Below are positions 22,375 to 33,959 of a stretch of 64,000 nucleotides of DNA, in pieces. Each line of letters begins with the position of its first letter. Position 1 is the stretch's first letter. The translations under genes and the position numbers were made by a program. The stretch comes from Aphrophora alni (lineage: Eukaryota > Arthropoda > Insecta > Hemiptera > Aphrophoridae): NCBI GenBank assembly GCA_963513935.1, contig OY740765.1, forward strand, positions 151,553,830 through 151,617,829, written 5' to 3'. The notes below the pieces were generated by a model. It worked only from the letters and a program-made list of their open reading frames with translations, made no database searches and had not been told where the DNA came from.

Positions 22375-22574
22375 NNNNNNNNNNNNNNNNNNNNNNNNNN
22401 NNNNNNNNNNNNNNNNNNNNNNNNNNNNNNNNNNNNNNNNNNNNNNNNNNNNNNNNNNNNNNNNNNNNNNNNNNNNNNNNNNNNNNNNNNNNNNNNNNNN
22501 NNNNNNNNNNNNNNNNNNNNNNNNNNNNNNNNNNNNNNNNNNNNNNNNNNNNNNNNNNNNNNNNNNNNNNNNNN
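22375..22574. other. Assembly gap of 200 N
   Basis: Exactly 200 Ns, probably a placeholder of nominal size. A TA-rich run (22575-22602) lies at its right edge, a likely reason for the assembly break. Open frames drawn across it are meaningless. Confidence 0.95.
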
Positions 22575-22599
22575 TATATATATAATATACATATATTAA

Positions 22600-25500
22600 A
22601 ATTATGAATCAATTTTAGATTCACGTAACTTTCTCTATACAACATGAGAAAGTCAAAACAATATACTGTAATATGTCCTCTCTATTTAGTAGATTAAATA
22701 ATATACTCGGAGAAGCGGAAAGAGTTTTAGGACGAGTTCTACTGGTGAAAAAAGTTCATGTCAACATAGGTCCTGAAACGCTTCGCTTAACGTCTGTCGG
22801 CCATTTTGTGTTTAAAAATAAATTAATTGAAATTAGTAAGATCATGAGTTTAAATTTGGTATGGCGAATTGTTTATACTATTTTTTATCAGTATAGCAAG
22901 ATCCAAAACTTTACTGTGCAAATATAATCACATTAAACTCATTGAACACTGAATAAATAAATAAAAGACAAAAGGTTTTATAGAATTAACATGCCAATAG
23001 ATGGAGTTACAGAAGCGAAACATTTGCAATTACAGTCAATTCCGGTTATATTTGTTTATCATATCACCAATACATATATTTATATTGATGCATGTTTATT
23101 TTAATGTATTTTCATTTATTTATTCTATAAATAATTGAAATTATTTGCACAACAATTGATTTAACTCAGCAGTAGGACGTTTCAATAACTTCTCGTCATC
23201 TTCACAAGTTAAATTGTTTTTAAACGGCTTTAATATTGGCCTGAACAATTTAAAATAATTTAAAGAAAATTAAAACGTACTATAAATACATTTTTACGAA
23301 GTTAAATTTTTGAGAAATAAATTTACTTTTGTAGTTAATGACCAATGCGTATCTTTGTTATTGTTTTAAATATACAGTAAAACTTGATAACTAATGTCGA
23401 TCCACATTCTTAAAATATTATATACATAAATGTTTGCAAATGTCCGAATAAATTATGTTAAATTCTAAGTTATAACATTTGCTCTTTTATAATTTATTCG
23501 CCTAAAAAAGGAAAATAAATAACCCTAACATAATCTAAAACAATACCTTACAGATGAGATGTCATTGGTCAATAATGACTACAGTACAACGCATATTACA
23601 TCGACCTCTCTGAAGAATATCCTTGTATTATTTATGTTATTATGATATTTAGGTGGTGATAACATAAAGAGATCAACATATCAGAATAAGAACAGGACGC
23701 ATTCCTGCATGTTAGCTATCAGGAGAATATGCGAGGAATGCCATCAGACACAGTTGCCATACTTTACTAAATTGTTGGAATAAATTAAACATGCAAAACA
23801 CTTTTTAATCGTTCTAGATAGAAGATATGGCTTAAAAATAATTTGTTCTTTGGTTCTTCGAGTTTACGTAATACCAATAATGTGACACCTTGATTCGTAC
23901 TCGGTTCTGTAATAAAAACAACAGTTTCTAAGATGGCTACTACTTATATATTATTTATCTGCGATGTTTTAACTTATCACAATCACTTATTGACAGTATT
24001 TACAAGTCAACAGTGAATCAAATCACTGTTTACTTGATTTATGTACTTTCATTCCTACAAGTAAACAATTATCCCCTCCTCACTCGGGCACATCGTTTTC
24101 ACATCCCCCCATGTCCTCCTCGTCACAAATCATATCCTTTGTTCGTCCCCAGATCCTGATTGTCTGTCCTCGTAGGTTCAACTCTAAACCCTGACTTTGT
24201 ATTTAAATCCTACTCCAAGGTGGGTCAATGCACATTTTCGTTCTATAGTATTTGCTTTTTACTTATTCCTATCATGATACGGATTTATTTTTATTAAAAT
24301 CATCTTATTCCTATCATTGATCTTAAAAAATATGTTTACAAAAATCTGTGTTGTTTTGTTTGTTTCGTATGACTCCTTCTCACCAAATGAATAAAAACAC
24401 AACTTTATACAAAATGGAAATGAAAAACGAGGTATCAATAATTACAATGTCAACCTTCGACTCTTCTGACTCTACCATTGTCACTCAAATGTCGTCTTAT
24501 ATAGGTATTGCACTTTGTAAAGACTTTTGTATATATTATGGAAAGTTGTGTTTTCATTCATTTGGTGATTGAATTTTCCACCAGTGTTGCTCATCACGGC
24601 GAAGAACACAGTTTCTCAACCTCTAGTACTGTTTAGATTTAAATCACTCTTTAAAATGTGTATAATAAAATTTAAACTAATTCTATAATAATCATAACCT
24701 TAAATCAGGATAATATACAATTAAGATCAGCTTTTGGCAAAAGTCATGTGGTACTCTAGGTTTTTTCCCCCACTTTTGGGTAATTTTAAAACAAGCACTG
24801 TTAATTTTTACATCTTTTAATGGAAAATTTCGTGAACTTGACAGACGGATTTTCAAATAATTAGGCTGTCTGTTCGTAGGTATGTTAAAATGTTAGTGTC
24901 AGGTTTCTAAGGACTATAGACGTAAATTCGTCTTGCAAATCAATGCTGTAAACAATCATCTGTTTAAAGTGCATTCAAGTATTAAATACATCTGGACGCG
25001 ATGATTAAATATACTGCAATGAAATCTGCATTCAAGAGGCAGTGATATGGATATAATATAAACTAAAGCAGTGCACGGGACTGGAAGTACTGTAGGCAAT
25101 ACGTTGATTGCTTTTGTGATTAATTGTGCAATAACTTTATCACACATTTCTACAGTACAGCAAATATTTGTGAGTGTAAGAGGTTTGTCTAAAACGTATG
25201 GAGATTTTTTTCTCTCTTCTTTTTATACATGAATATTTTTTGAAATCGATGATAAACCAATGTATACAGTTTCCGTTTCCAGTTCAAAAACTAAAATTTT
25301 AATAGAAAATCAAATTATACCACATGATAGTTAAGAATAATTCAAATAACTTATTTCACTTATTGCGGGGTTGTGACGTTAGGCGTGGATGAGTGGGGCG
25401 CGTCGACATTTTGTGATCGTTTCCTCGCCTCTGGAAAATGTCATGCTCTATAACTTTTGACTCAGTAAAGCTACAACGCTCGTTGGTCTCAATTGATCGT

Positions 25501-28480
25501 AATCTGTAGATTTAGTATATTCAATTTTAGCTTTTAGTTGTTCTGGTGAAGTTGTATTGAGTTAATTGTTGAGAATAAACAAATTTTAAAAATGTCAGAT
25601 TATACTCGTGTGAAAGCAAAGTCCAGATACGTAAATCATATACGGCTGGAAGTAATGTCATAACGGAAATCCAGTGGTACCCTCAAATCCCTTGAGAGAG
25701 AGTGAAACAGTGTAGAGAGCTATGGAAAATCTAAGAAGCAGCGGCAATACGCCCCAACGACAACGCAAATACATTTGCCACGACGGGGGCCATGAATTGA
25801 ATTCATTGGACAGGCTTGTCATCAATAACAATAAATTAGAATTATCATCTCTTTCTTTATTTTATTTCTCGATGCCAATAAGAATAAAATATCTCTTAAC
25901 GTTAATCGTACACGTATTCATGACTCCTGGTCGTACCCGTGACACATACGCACCTTTGTATTTCTCAGGAAGTGGCAACATTTGTAAGATCAACAATAGT
26001 TCCTATAAGAACTGACAGTCATGAATTTTATTAAAATTCACATACATTGTAACTTCTTAAACTTAATAGATTTAATTATTATTTGTGTTTCCAGACTTCA
26101 CAAAAATGGAGTTTCCAGACAGCGTGACACAAATAGTTAACAAAGTCCCTGGCTCAGGTGTTGGGTAGCGCAAATCATTTCATTCATTAAACAATAGGGA
26201 ATGAACCCCATTCAGACGACTCAGATTTAAGTCAAGATTTCCACAGATTTTCTTCACACAATAAAAATGTTACACAGCTAAACTTTGGATGACCCTAACT
26301 AAAATGGTGGCGCAAAATGTATTTGTTATTTTTAATTATGAAATAGCTAAATATTTGAAATCAGAATACTACACAGTTCGCTAGACTAATCTGAGAGAGA
26401 ATTCAACGTTGAACTGAATTTTACATGTCCCTTGAAAGTGTGGTTACTTTTGGAGAAATTCAAAATATAAAAAAGAACCACGTCATAAAAAAACCACCTA
26501 TAAAATTAAAGAACTTTTTAAAAAAACTATTGGCACCAATAAATTTCACTTTTAACTTGGTTAAAAATGTTATTTTAAAATGTGAATGACATTAAAAATC
26601 TAAAATTGTATTGAATTTGTACAGCGAGTGTGATAATACATTTCGTATTCATCTCTTGATAGAAATTATTCATTATGTTTTTGTCAAAATTTTCAAAATT
26701 ATTTTGATATTTTATACTAATAAAAAATTGAAATATATTTAGTGCCGCCATTTTGGTTAGGGTAATCTAAAAAATATTTCGTAAGCGTCATCAATGTTGT
26801 CTTTCTATTCCCAATAATTTGACATGTCATACGATGGAGGGTATAACTTGAAAATTTTCAGTACTACAAAATTTCCCATTTTAGTAATAGAGGAAATTTT
26901 TTTTTGAAATTTAAAATAAGTCAAGGTGACAAAAGTTAAGGTGGGGTATGGAAGAGGCTTTATTAACACACTGTATAATAGGGGATGTTATATGATATGT
27001 TAAAATATTGTTTTAAGTTTGTCGCCTAAATATATTCCTTATCTGTGCTCGACATTCCAAACGTGTGGACGGAGTTCCATTGATTTTGCTATGAAATTAG
27101 ATATAAAAGTAGTTTTGGTTTTATATCTGTGGAGAGAACAGAAATTCTTTTTACTTGGCTCATATCGTGAATAGAAACATTCAAATGGATATAACAGAGG
27201 AGGAGTATTGCAGTATAAAAGTAGGGTTACTAGATGGTCGATAGACATAGAAAGAGAAGCGACCAAATTACTGATCTAGTTTGTCTACTCTTAGCATGTT
27301 CCATGTTTCTGTTTTTATTTTTAGTTTGTGATTTTTTAATTTTTTTTTTACTGGTGGAGGACACATGACATTTGTCTTCTCTATAATATTATCATAAGAA
27401 TCATACATTTTTAAAATTACTTAATTTTCTTATTGTTTCTTCAATTTTTTAAAGTAAATTCAGTCTTTGTTAGTTTATTCTATACACTTTTTAATCATTT
27501 TTCATTTTATATATTATAACATTCACATTTTGTTTTATTTTGTATTTAATCATTCTGTTTTCTGTTCACTGACGGTACACCCCAAAGTTTTCATTATTTT
27601 ATTTGATCTATATATACGGTATAAAATATATAAATATAGTATTTTTATTTTTTATTTTTTTTTATAAAACCGAAAATTACTATTTTTTACAAATCGGTTC
27701 AAATAATTTTGATGAAATACCGCTAATCTCCCAAATGAATAAATAAAGATTGTTTAACACAGTGTTTAACAGTGTACTAAATTACAAGTGGAAAAAAAAA
27801 ATTGAAAAAAATTGGAAAAAAAAAACGAAAATGAACTTTTGGTACTGCTATTTTTTGGGCGTAGTTTTTACACAAATTTTGACAGAAAATTTTGTAAATT
27901 GACAATTTCTATTTTTCATATTATGATTTTTGTTATAATTGTTTTGAAAAATGGTGATGGTGTAATTAATTCACAACCCACACATCTTCTGCATTGGGAA
28001 CTGCAAACTTATTTGTTGGAGAATCTTTCTGCTTTAATAATAAAGTGTTTAGAGATAGCGATGGCTCTTACAACGTGACTGTATGCAACCAGGACTAATA
28101 TTGACGGTGCAGAGTGTTTCCAGGAATTTAGATTCTTTAATAAACGTAATGTTTTGGCTGTGGAATGTCATCTTTATTACGCATACAAAATTGTTTTATA
28201 TCGAGGGTCGAGTTATATATAAAGGGCATTGTGATTAGAGGAAACAGTTTAGTCTGTGTAAAACTCAAGATCTGTTTGGATGAAATAGTGGAGAGTATGT
28301 AGCGTCCTTCTAATTGTATATCCTATCAGTTGATCGAGAAAGTAATTAATGGTACACAAATATTCACAATAATTATTACTACGTTTGTCAAAAATGTAAC
28401 GAGATTAATTGTATAAAACTAATTGTTAATTTAACTACAAAACAATTTTATTATATTAAAATAGTTTACTTACTGAAGCA
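22600..28480. other. Long gene-poor, AT-rich stretch
   Basis: No supported gene in almost 6 kb. 22675-22930 is open for 84 codons but matches no family; its GTTCATGTCAACATAGGTCC and TGAAACGCTT phrases parallel GTTCACATGAAGGTATGTCC and TAAAACGTTT at 47412-47440, so it is repeat DNA. 25370-25440 is unusually GC-rich. At 26085-26097 a pyrimidine-rich CAG precedes an ATG with a 20-codon run, not enough to call an exon. 27600-27850 is almost pure AT. Confidence 0.45.
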
Positions 28481-28810
28481 GAAACAGTTCTGAAAGTCAT
28501 CCATAATTTCAAATAGTTGGTTTTTAAATTTTACGAGGTTGAAAAATTTACATAAATTAATATCTGGGGATTAAGGGGGACCACAGGAATGTCCTTTTTA
28601 TTTTCATAATCGTTCACAGAAAGTACGTTGTTACAAGGATTGTCGTGATGGAGTATCCAAGAGACAATAATTTCTGGCTAGACACGAAATTATCTTCTTT
28701 TTTTGTCTCTCAAGAGTTTTGCTAAAATCTGAAATTGATCAATTTTCTGTCCATGAGGTATTAATTTTTCTTCTCAGCTTCTTGTCTTAGGTACTTCCCC
28801 CCTATTCCTC
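28480..28810 (-). pseudogene. Mariner transposase, C-terminal half
   Basis: Reading down the minus strand: IPHGQKIDQFQILAKLLRDK (about 28775-28715; usual VPxGQTVNxxFYxxVLxRLR), then PEIIVSWILHHDNP (about 28690-28650; the second catalytic Asp in HHDN kept), LSVNDYENKKDIPVVPLNPQ (about 28625-28565; usual FLxxxxIPVLPHPPYSPDLAPCDFF, third catalytic Asp not kept), and NFFNLVKFKNQLFEIMDDFQ (about 28550-28490; usual FFLFPKLKxxLKG). Frames change several times. The matching N-terminal half lies on the same strand 3.1 kb away at 31905-32345. Confidence 0.7.
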
Positions 28811-29339
28811 GTTTTATCAGCCATCTATACTTGATTAGGTGACGATCAAAAAGAAATTAGTCACATTTACAGAAATTGTCACTATTCAAGAAAAACTTTT
28901 ATGGAAATAAAATAAATTGAAGTTACTAATATATTATTTTCAACAGATGCACTACACTTTGTAATTAATGAAAATATCTACCTAAGTGATACAAACTTTA
29001 TCCTTTCCTCTGAAATTATGTTTAAATGCTGGAGTAGTTTTTGTTTTGTTTGTTAATTATAAATTACATCTGTTTTGATTGAACATTTTAGAAGTAAACC
29101 TTTTTCGATTAAACATTCTCAGGAATAAACCTCATTTAATTGGAAGCACAGATATTTTTTTAAATTTAATTGATCTTATAATATTTAGTATTTTTATCGT
29201 TTTCTGCGACTACAGAAATGCCTACCTTATTTTTTAAAATTATTAAAATAAATTTTGTTAATGAAAATAAATGGAAAACTTAATACAGTAAAATTGGAAA
29301 TCGTAAAAAAATCTAATCTAGAATTTGTTACATTTAAAG

Positions 29340-30245
29340 TTAACAAAATTTCACTAATGTCAGTCTTTTGTTTTCTGGGTTTCTTAGGTAGACATATCAA
29401 TCGTCATCCATACAGTTGCACAATGCTTCTTTTCCATCCACGGTAACGTATTCATTTGCCGTGATGGATTGTCTATTACATCGCCTTACCACTTCAGTAT
29501 TAAGTTATTTCTCCAGTCATCTCCGAAAATAAGCTCTAGAAGATTATTTACATCCTTTTTCTTTTCTTCCTTAATATTGTGTATCAAAAGAATCGTAGAA
29601 GGTTCGAAGCTCTTGCATCTTTGCACATTCCAATGTTTCTTTTTGAGTGTTGCCCATGACTCTACTTCACATTCAAACTGGAAGTTTTGAAGACCTTTTA
29701 CCTTAACAATAGTTGTCATTCTTTTTGTTTATGTGTTCTCTTCTGTCCCCCTTTTAATAAAGATTCTTTTCAATCCTGATATCCCTTTCAGGCGCCTAAA
29801 GAAAACTTCTGTGAAGGAGAGTTCTTTTGAGTCATACAAGAACCAGACTACTCCTAAAAGTTTTACATCTCCAACGTATCTGTAGATATCAATATATTCG
29901 ACTTTTTCAATAATAACAAGTTTCTTCCTTAATATTTGTTTGACACGGCCAAAAATTCTGTCCGCAGAAAGGAAATGTGATTCCAAGCACTGGGAATGTG
30001 ACCTGTATTTTTCTAACCCAGACTCTGATTTTAGTTAATAATTCAGGGCGTTCGAAATATAGTTATTTTTATTCCGAGATCCGCAACCATCACAAAAAAG
30101 CTTCATAGTTTTCTTACTATTATCCAGCTGCAAGTTCTGTAAGTGATGGAACAATGTTGAAGACACTTCCACAGCTTGTTGCTATCTTGCTCTTCTGACC
30201 AGACATCAAAAATTAGTTGTGACTCAGGCAATTGAACACATACAA
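29340..30245 (-). pseudogene. DDE-like transposase, C-terminal half
   Basis: Reading down the minus strand: FLVCVQLPESQLIFDVWSEE (about 30255-30195; usual FxVHxLxxxxxxxYxWxE), KKTMKLFCDGCGSRNKNNYI (about 30110-30050; usual GCGGQNKN, likely catalytic Asp kept), HSQCLESHFLSADRIFGRVK (about 30000-29945; usual HSFLPxDRxFGxxE), QILRKKLVIIEKVEYIDIYR (about 29942-29885), GDVKLLGVVWFLYDSKE, then the frame 29719-29486 with KKDVNNLLELIFGDDWRNN (usual KxxDVxxLLxxxFGxxW) and perhaps a tail to about 29340. Same family as the 3.0-3.85 kb relic but a different lineage. Frameshifted and dead. Confidence 0.7.
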
Positions 30246-30277
30246 GGAAAAATTTGGGTGTGCTTAAGACCACACGT

Positions 30278-30640
30278 TAGAAGTGAAAACTTGTTTGAAC
30301 AGTATGTAATGCTTATATACTTATGATTTTTGTTTTAATATATATGGGTATGTGAGAAAGTTAGTGCAATCTTTTTCGTAGATTTTTGTTTTAATATATA
30401 TGAGTATGTGAGAAAGTTTGTGCAACATTTTTGCATTGATTTTAATTCGACTATGTATATGAGTTTGAGAAGGTTAGTGCAATATTTTTCGTAGATTTTT
30501 TAGTTTTAATACGTATGGGGCGCGCGTATCCGTTGTCTATATATTAAGGTTGCATTACGCTACTGTGCGTGACGCGATTTCTATTGAAAAACTCCATCCC
30601 AAAAAGTACCCAACGCGCCAATAGAAGTTTTCACTTCAAT
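30278..30640. mobile_element. Small insert between two halves of a transposase
   Basis: A ~360-bp block bounded by inverted GAAGTGAAAACTT (30282-30294) and AAGTTTTCACTTC (about 30627-30639). It sits exactly between the N-terminal (30636-31475) and C-terminal (29340-30245) halves of one transposase, so it looks like a later insertion, a MITE. It contains the 57-bp tandem array and, at 30515-30625, a CG-rich part (GGGGCGCGCGTATCCG). Target duplication not identified. Confidence 0.6.
30324..30515 (+). repeat. 57-bp tandem array, about 3.4 copies
   Basis: Units begin GATTTTTGTTTTAATATATA and contain TATGTGAGAAAGTTAGTGCA; starts at about 30324, 30381, 30438 and 30494. The core phrase also occurs singly at 11867 (inverted), 57970 (inverted), 59588 and 63165 (inverted), so the array amplified a dispersed sequence. 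Confidence 0.85.
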
Positions 30641-31475
30641 AAAAACCAAACTGGCCTTTTGAATAGTAGTACGCCTTTTGAATAGGCCATCTTTGCAAAC
30701 ACTGGATCTGCTGAAGATCAAAACAGAGTTTGTGTATTATTTTTTGTGTAATATACTTTGTCTTAGTTTGCACATCTTTAGTAGTTTTTATTAGATATTT
30801 TTCTTTCTGACAGTAACTACAGGCATCGGACGCAAGGGAACGAAATCCGATATTGAATTTAGAAAACTCTTTTAAGCAAATATTTTGAAACTTTGAGGCT
30901 ATCATTCTCTTGGGCGTCGTTATACATCTTTAACTGCTCTAGTGGCTTCCTTCATCCGTCTGCTTTTTGATAAAGTTTATAACTTCAAACCTTTTTGCTG
31001 CATTTTTATGAGACTTTCGGACCCCACCAATTTTTTTTCATAAATGTGCTCACTTTTTGACTTTGCCTGAAAGATACTTCTTAGTCTAGTAGGTTTCACC
31101 AATATTTCTTACAATAAAAGCTCTAACAAACAGTACCATTCCATTCCTGGAGGTTGGTAAACGATATTTCAACTAAGCAGAATTTTATCTTTTATTATTG
31201 TTTGTGGACTGTGGTCTGCGTCGTTTAATTGGCAAATAATCAATAAAACTAGATTTGAAGTTATCTTGAGCAGCATTATCTGGCATTAAGAGTTTATTCC
31301 TTAAATACCTGCGGTCAATAGGTGAAAATATCTTACACTGAAACTGCTTGTTGTTATGCTGACAAGGACCGAAAGTATTGCAGCTTTTGGGAAGCAAATA
31401 TTTCTTACTTTTTCTTTCACCTCTCGTGAACCTTACTTTGTCTTTTCCTGCTTCCTTGATTACAAACGCCAACAG
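30636..31475 (-). pseudogene. DDE-like transposase, N-terminal half
   Basis: Reading down the minus strand: RGERKSKKYLLPKSCNTFGP (about 31420-31365) with Cys/His CNTFGPCQHNNKQFQCK resembling the N-terminal zinc-binding block of this family, a basic LPIKRRRPQ (about 31235-31210), then after frame changes RAFIVRNIGETY and GGVRKSHKNAAKRFEVINFI, and the frame 30905-30636 with FSKFNIGFRSLASDACSYCQ (usual FNxxFGxPRSDTCxxC), QTKTKYITQKIIHKLCFDLQ and PIQKAYYYSKGQFGFY (usual YYxRQLxxYN). The family's next residues are found at the start of 29340-30245, beyond the insert. Together they make one near-full-length but dead transposase. Confidence 0.65.
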
Positions 31476-31904
31476 TCACTAAGTTATCTTCAATATCACT
31501 CATATCACTCATTATAAAAAAAGATCACTTGTAATAATTTGAGAAAATTAATTTGTAAAAAAAAAGGAAAAACATTTAATCAAAGCACAACACTATCAAG
31601 GCAAAGTAGTTGTAAGACTTAGGTTATGTTTGTGGTTTTTAAACAAGAGTACAGCAGAGGGTCATGGGAACCCGAGCTATCTCTGTAATTAGCTGATTTA
31701 GAAGAAATCTCTTTTGATTGTCACCCATGATGGATTAAATTTATTTTGAACAAAACTCCTACTTTTACATATCAAAGTAAATGGGATTAAATATCATTTG
31801 TTTGTTTTAAGGATTAACATTGGATCAGGATTAATAAATCCAACACAAAAATATGCTTCTCTCAATTTCGGATATTATAAACTAAACTCTTTTTGATTAT
31901 CGCC

Positions 31905-32345
31905 TCTTCACTTCTTTTTCCAAACTATACTCGATGGCCTACAAAGGCAACATTCCTTCATCCAAATTCTATTGAGAAATATAACTTGAATATAAAAAAT
32001 ACAACGAACAAGGATTTGATCTTTGGACTTTACTTCTCTTGTTTTTGAACTGCGTTTTTTAAAGTTTTTGTTATTCATAATCATAAATCCATGATTCATC
32101 AAGTGTTATGAGATTTTTGTATAGTCTCTTTCGTTTTTGATAAGCTCTGATATACACGATTGTTCTTCTGGTCTTACGATTATCTTTTTAGGAACTATTT
32201 TTGGATAAATTTTCAATGTGCACTAATCGTCTGTCAAAATGTCATGAACAGTTTGGTGATTCACATTTAGTTCATAAACAATCATTTTTACTGTAAAGAG
32301 TTGATGAGATCTCTCACTTTCATCAGTTCGTGCTGAGCCTGGTCG
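31905..32345 (-). pseudogene. Mariner transposase, N-terminal half
   Basis: Reading down the minus strand: GRPGSARTDESERSHQL (about 32345-32295; usual GRPSTSRTDENVERV), MIVYELNVNHQTVHDILTDD (about 32285-32225; the helix-turn-helix), KIYPKIVPKKIIVRPEEQS (about 32215-32160; usual KVCAKWVPKxLTxEQK), CISELIKNERDYTK, ITLDESWIYDYE (about 32105-32075; usual ITGDESWIYxYD, first catalytic Asp kept), then SKTREVKSKDQILVRCIFYI and FLNRIWMKE (usual SKVKVMLIxFFDxxGxVHxEF). Frames shift at least three times. The match ends where the 28480-28810 relic picks up, suggesting one element split by later insertions. Confidence 0.75.
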
Positions 32346-32359
32346 TCCAGATCGGTGTC

Positions 32360-32976
32360 GTGCCATCTCGTCCAGGTGCTATCTCATCCAAGTGCCATCT
32401 CATCCAGATTCCACGGACGGACGTAAAGCAAGGGGTTAATTCTTTACCCGCCAACTAGTGCCATCTCGTCCAAAAACCTATGGTATTGTTTACTTGACAG
32501 GTCTACAAAAACTATTGGAACGTTTGTAGTAGCCTACCTTTATAATTTTATAAAATTCTTATTATTTATAAAATTTCGGGTCTTCCATATTTTCTAGCTT
32601 CATACTATTTAACCCCCCTAAATACTCTTTGCGTTTTATATCAAAATGCTATAAATCATGTACAATAATGTTAAAACTCGCCTTGTATGTAATACAGGGA
32701 GAAAACTAATCTTCTTTCGGGTTCTCCTTACCTAGGCTCCAGGTTGCGCAGTTCAACTACAGTCTGTTCTAATGTTCCACCTCAAGGTTTGTAGAATATA
32801 AAGCCGCTTGTATATTAACATAATTATTTGACATAAATTACAAATAAAATCTGAAAAAATTCAAATCGGCCGTTAGGTTAGGTTAGGTTAATCAACTGTA
32901 AAACTGCACTGGACGAGATGGCACTTTTTTCTAGGAAATTGAATGTTGGATGAGATAGCACTGGGATGAGATGGCA
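32360..32976. mobile_element. Element with iterated 15-bp inverted ends
   Basis: The left side has four direct copies of GTGCCATCTCRTCCA (32360-32374, 32376-32390 with GCT for GCC, 32392-32406, 32458-32472). The right side has three inverted copies (32910-32924, 32947-32961 with the same C-to-T variant, 32963-32976). The core (32473-32909) is AT-rich and non-coding. CCAGATC occurs just outside each end (32348-32354 and about 32986-32992) and may be a target duplication. It abuts the mariner N-terminal relic, so it probably inserted there. Iterated ends recall foldback elements; no known family is assigned. Confidence 0.7.
32873..32890 (+). repeat. Short TTAGG run
   Basis: Three full TTAGG units plus TTA. 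TTAGG is the usual insect telomere unit; isolated short runs inside chromosomes are common and this one lies inside the iterated-end element. Shorter TTAGGTTAGG occurs at about 40550. Confidence 0.8.
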
Positions 32977-33955
32977 CTACATCGCCCAGATCTGGGTTCA
33001 TTCCCACGGTGAACTGATCGCGGTAGATAATTATATTTCCTTAAACTTGTAAATAGTGTTTATATAGCTACATGTTTATCTATCACATGTTAAGCTTCCC
33101 AATCTATAGAGGTACTACGAACAGCCATTATATCTCTAGTGACATAATCGTCCATGGGGTTACTATTTTATATACCTCTTGAATATTTAGCAACAACACT
33201 CTATGGTTTTTCAAGACAATTACAATGTTTTTATTAAATCGCTGTTGTACGTTATTTTATTTGTAGCTAATAACCTATTTTTAGAAATTTTGTTTTTCTA
33301 CAGTGTTTTGTTGTTTAACCTATTTTAGTAATTTGTCAAAAAATTACAAGCATCTAGGCTTTGAGCGTGGGGAATAGATAAAATAGTATATTCTTCTGGA
33401 GTAGTATTTCTTCATTATATGTGTTTATGTGGTGCTATAAGAGCTACATTGTTTTTGCACAACTTATTTTTAATTTAAAAACCGTCAAGCAGAACACTGT
33501 GAATTAAACTATGCATGTCTGATATAGTGAATTCCAACAGTGGTGGAGTTAAATTTCATCCCTTATAATAGATTACTCAAAGAGGGGTTGAAGTAGCACA
33601 AAGTTAAATTCCTGAATATTCGGTCATGTTGGAATTTAACTTTATTCTGTAGGGGTAGTTGTTGTTGAGTGCGGTTATTGATTCAAACTGTATATTGTGT
33701 ATTATACTCTATTTAATAAGCTATTATGGTGTTCAGTAAGAAGGGTGCCAAACGTAAGAACTTTAAAAGTGGACTGATAAGTACTGGAGGAACAAGAAAA
33801 GCTTTTGTGTGGCCTCATAAATGACCAAGAGTTGTTGTTTTAGTTTTATGCCAATATCTCAGCTGCCCTTTATATATCATTAAAAAAAAACATATTACTT
33901 TATTCAGCACAAAAGGGTAAATATTTTGTATCTTAATGTATTTTGTAAAACAATC
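32977..33955. other. Non-coding, nothing recognised
   Basis: No gene supported. An ATG at 33726 opens a 32-codon basic run (SKKGAKRKNFKSG) that matches nothing I know. Confidence 0.4.
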
Positions 33956-33959
33956 GGAA

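Noticed and set aside
22262..22645. Open frames across the N run on both strands
   Set aside because: The reading frames consist mostly of unknown bases from the 200-N gap.
26085..26170. Host exon with splice acceptor before an ATG
   Set aside because: The frame closes after about 20 codons and matches nothing; pyrimidine-AG sites are common here.
27812..28078. 88-codon plus-strand frame as a Harbinger-type nuclease
   Set aside because: NSQPTHLLHWELQTYLLENL has a loose resemblance only; the conserved acidic residues and following blocks are absent.
32873..32890. Telomere or telomere-fusion site
   Set aside because: Only three TTAGG units inside a mobile element; far too short for a telomere.
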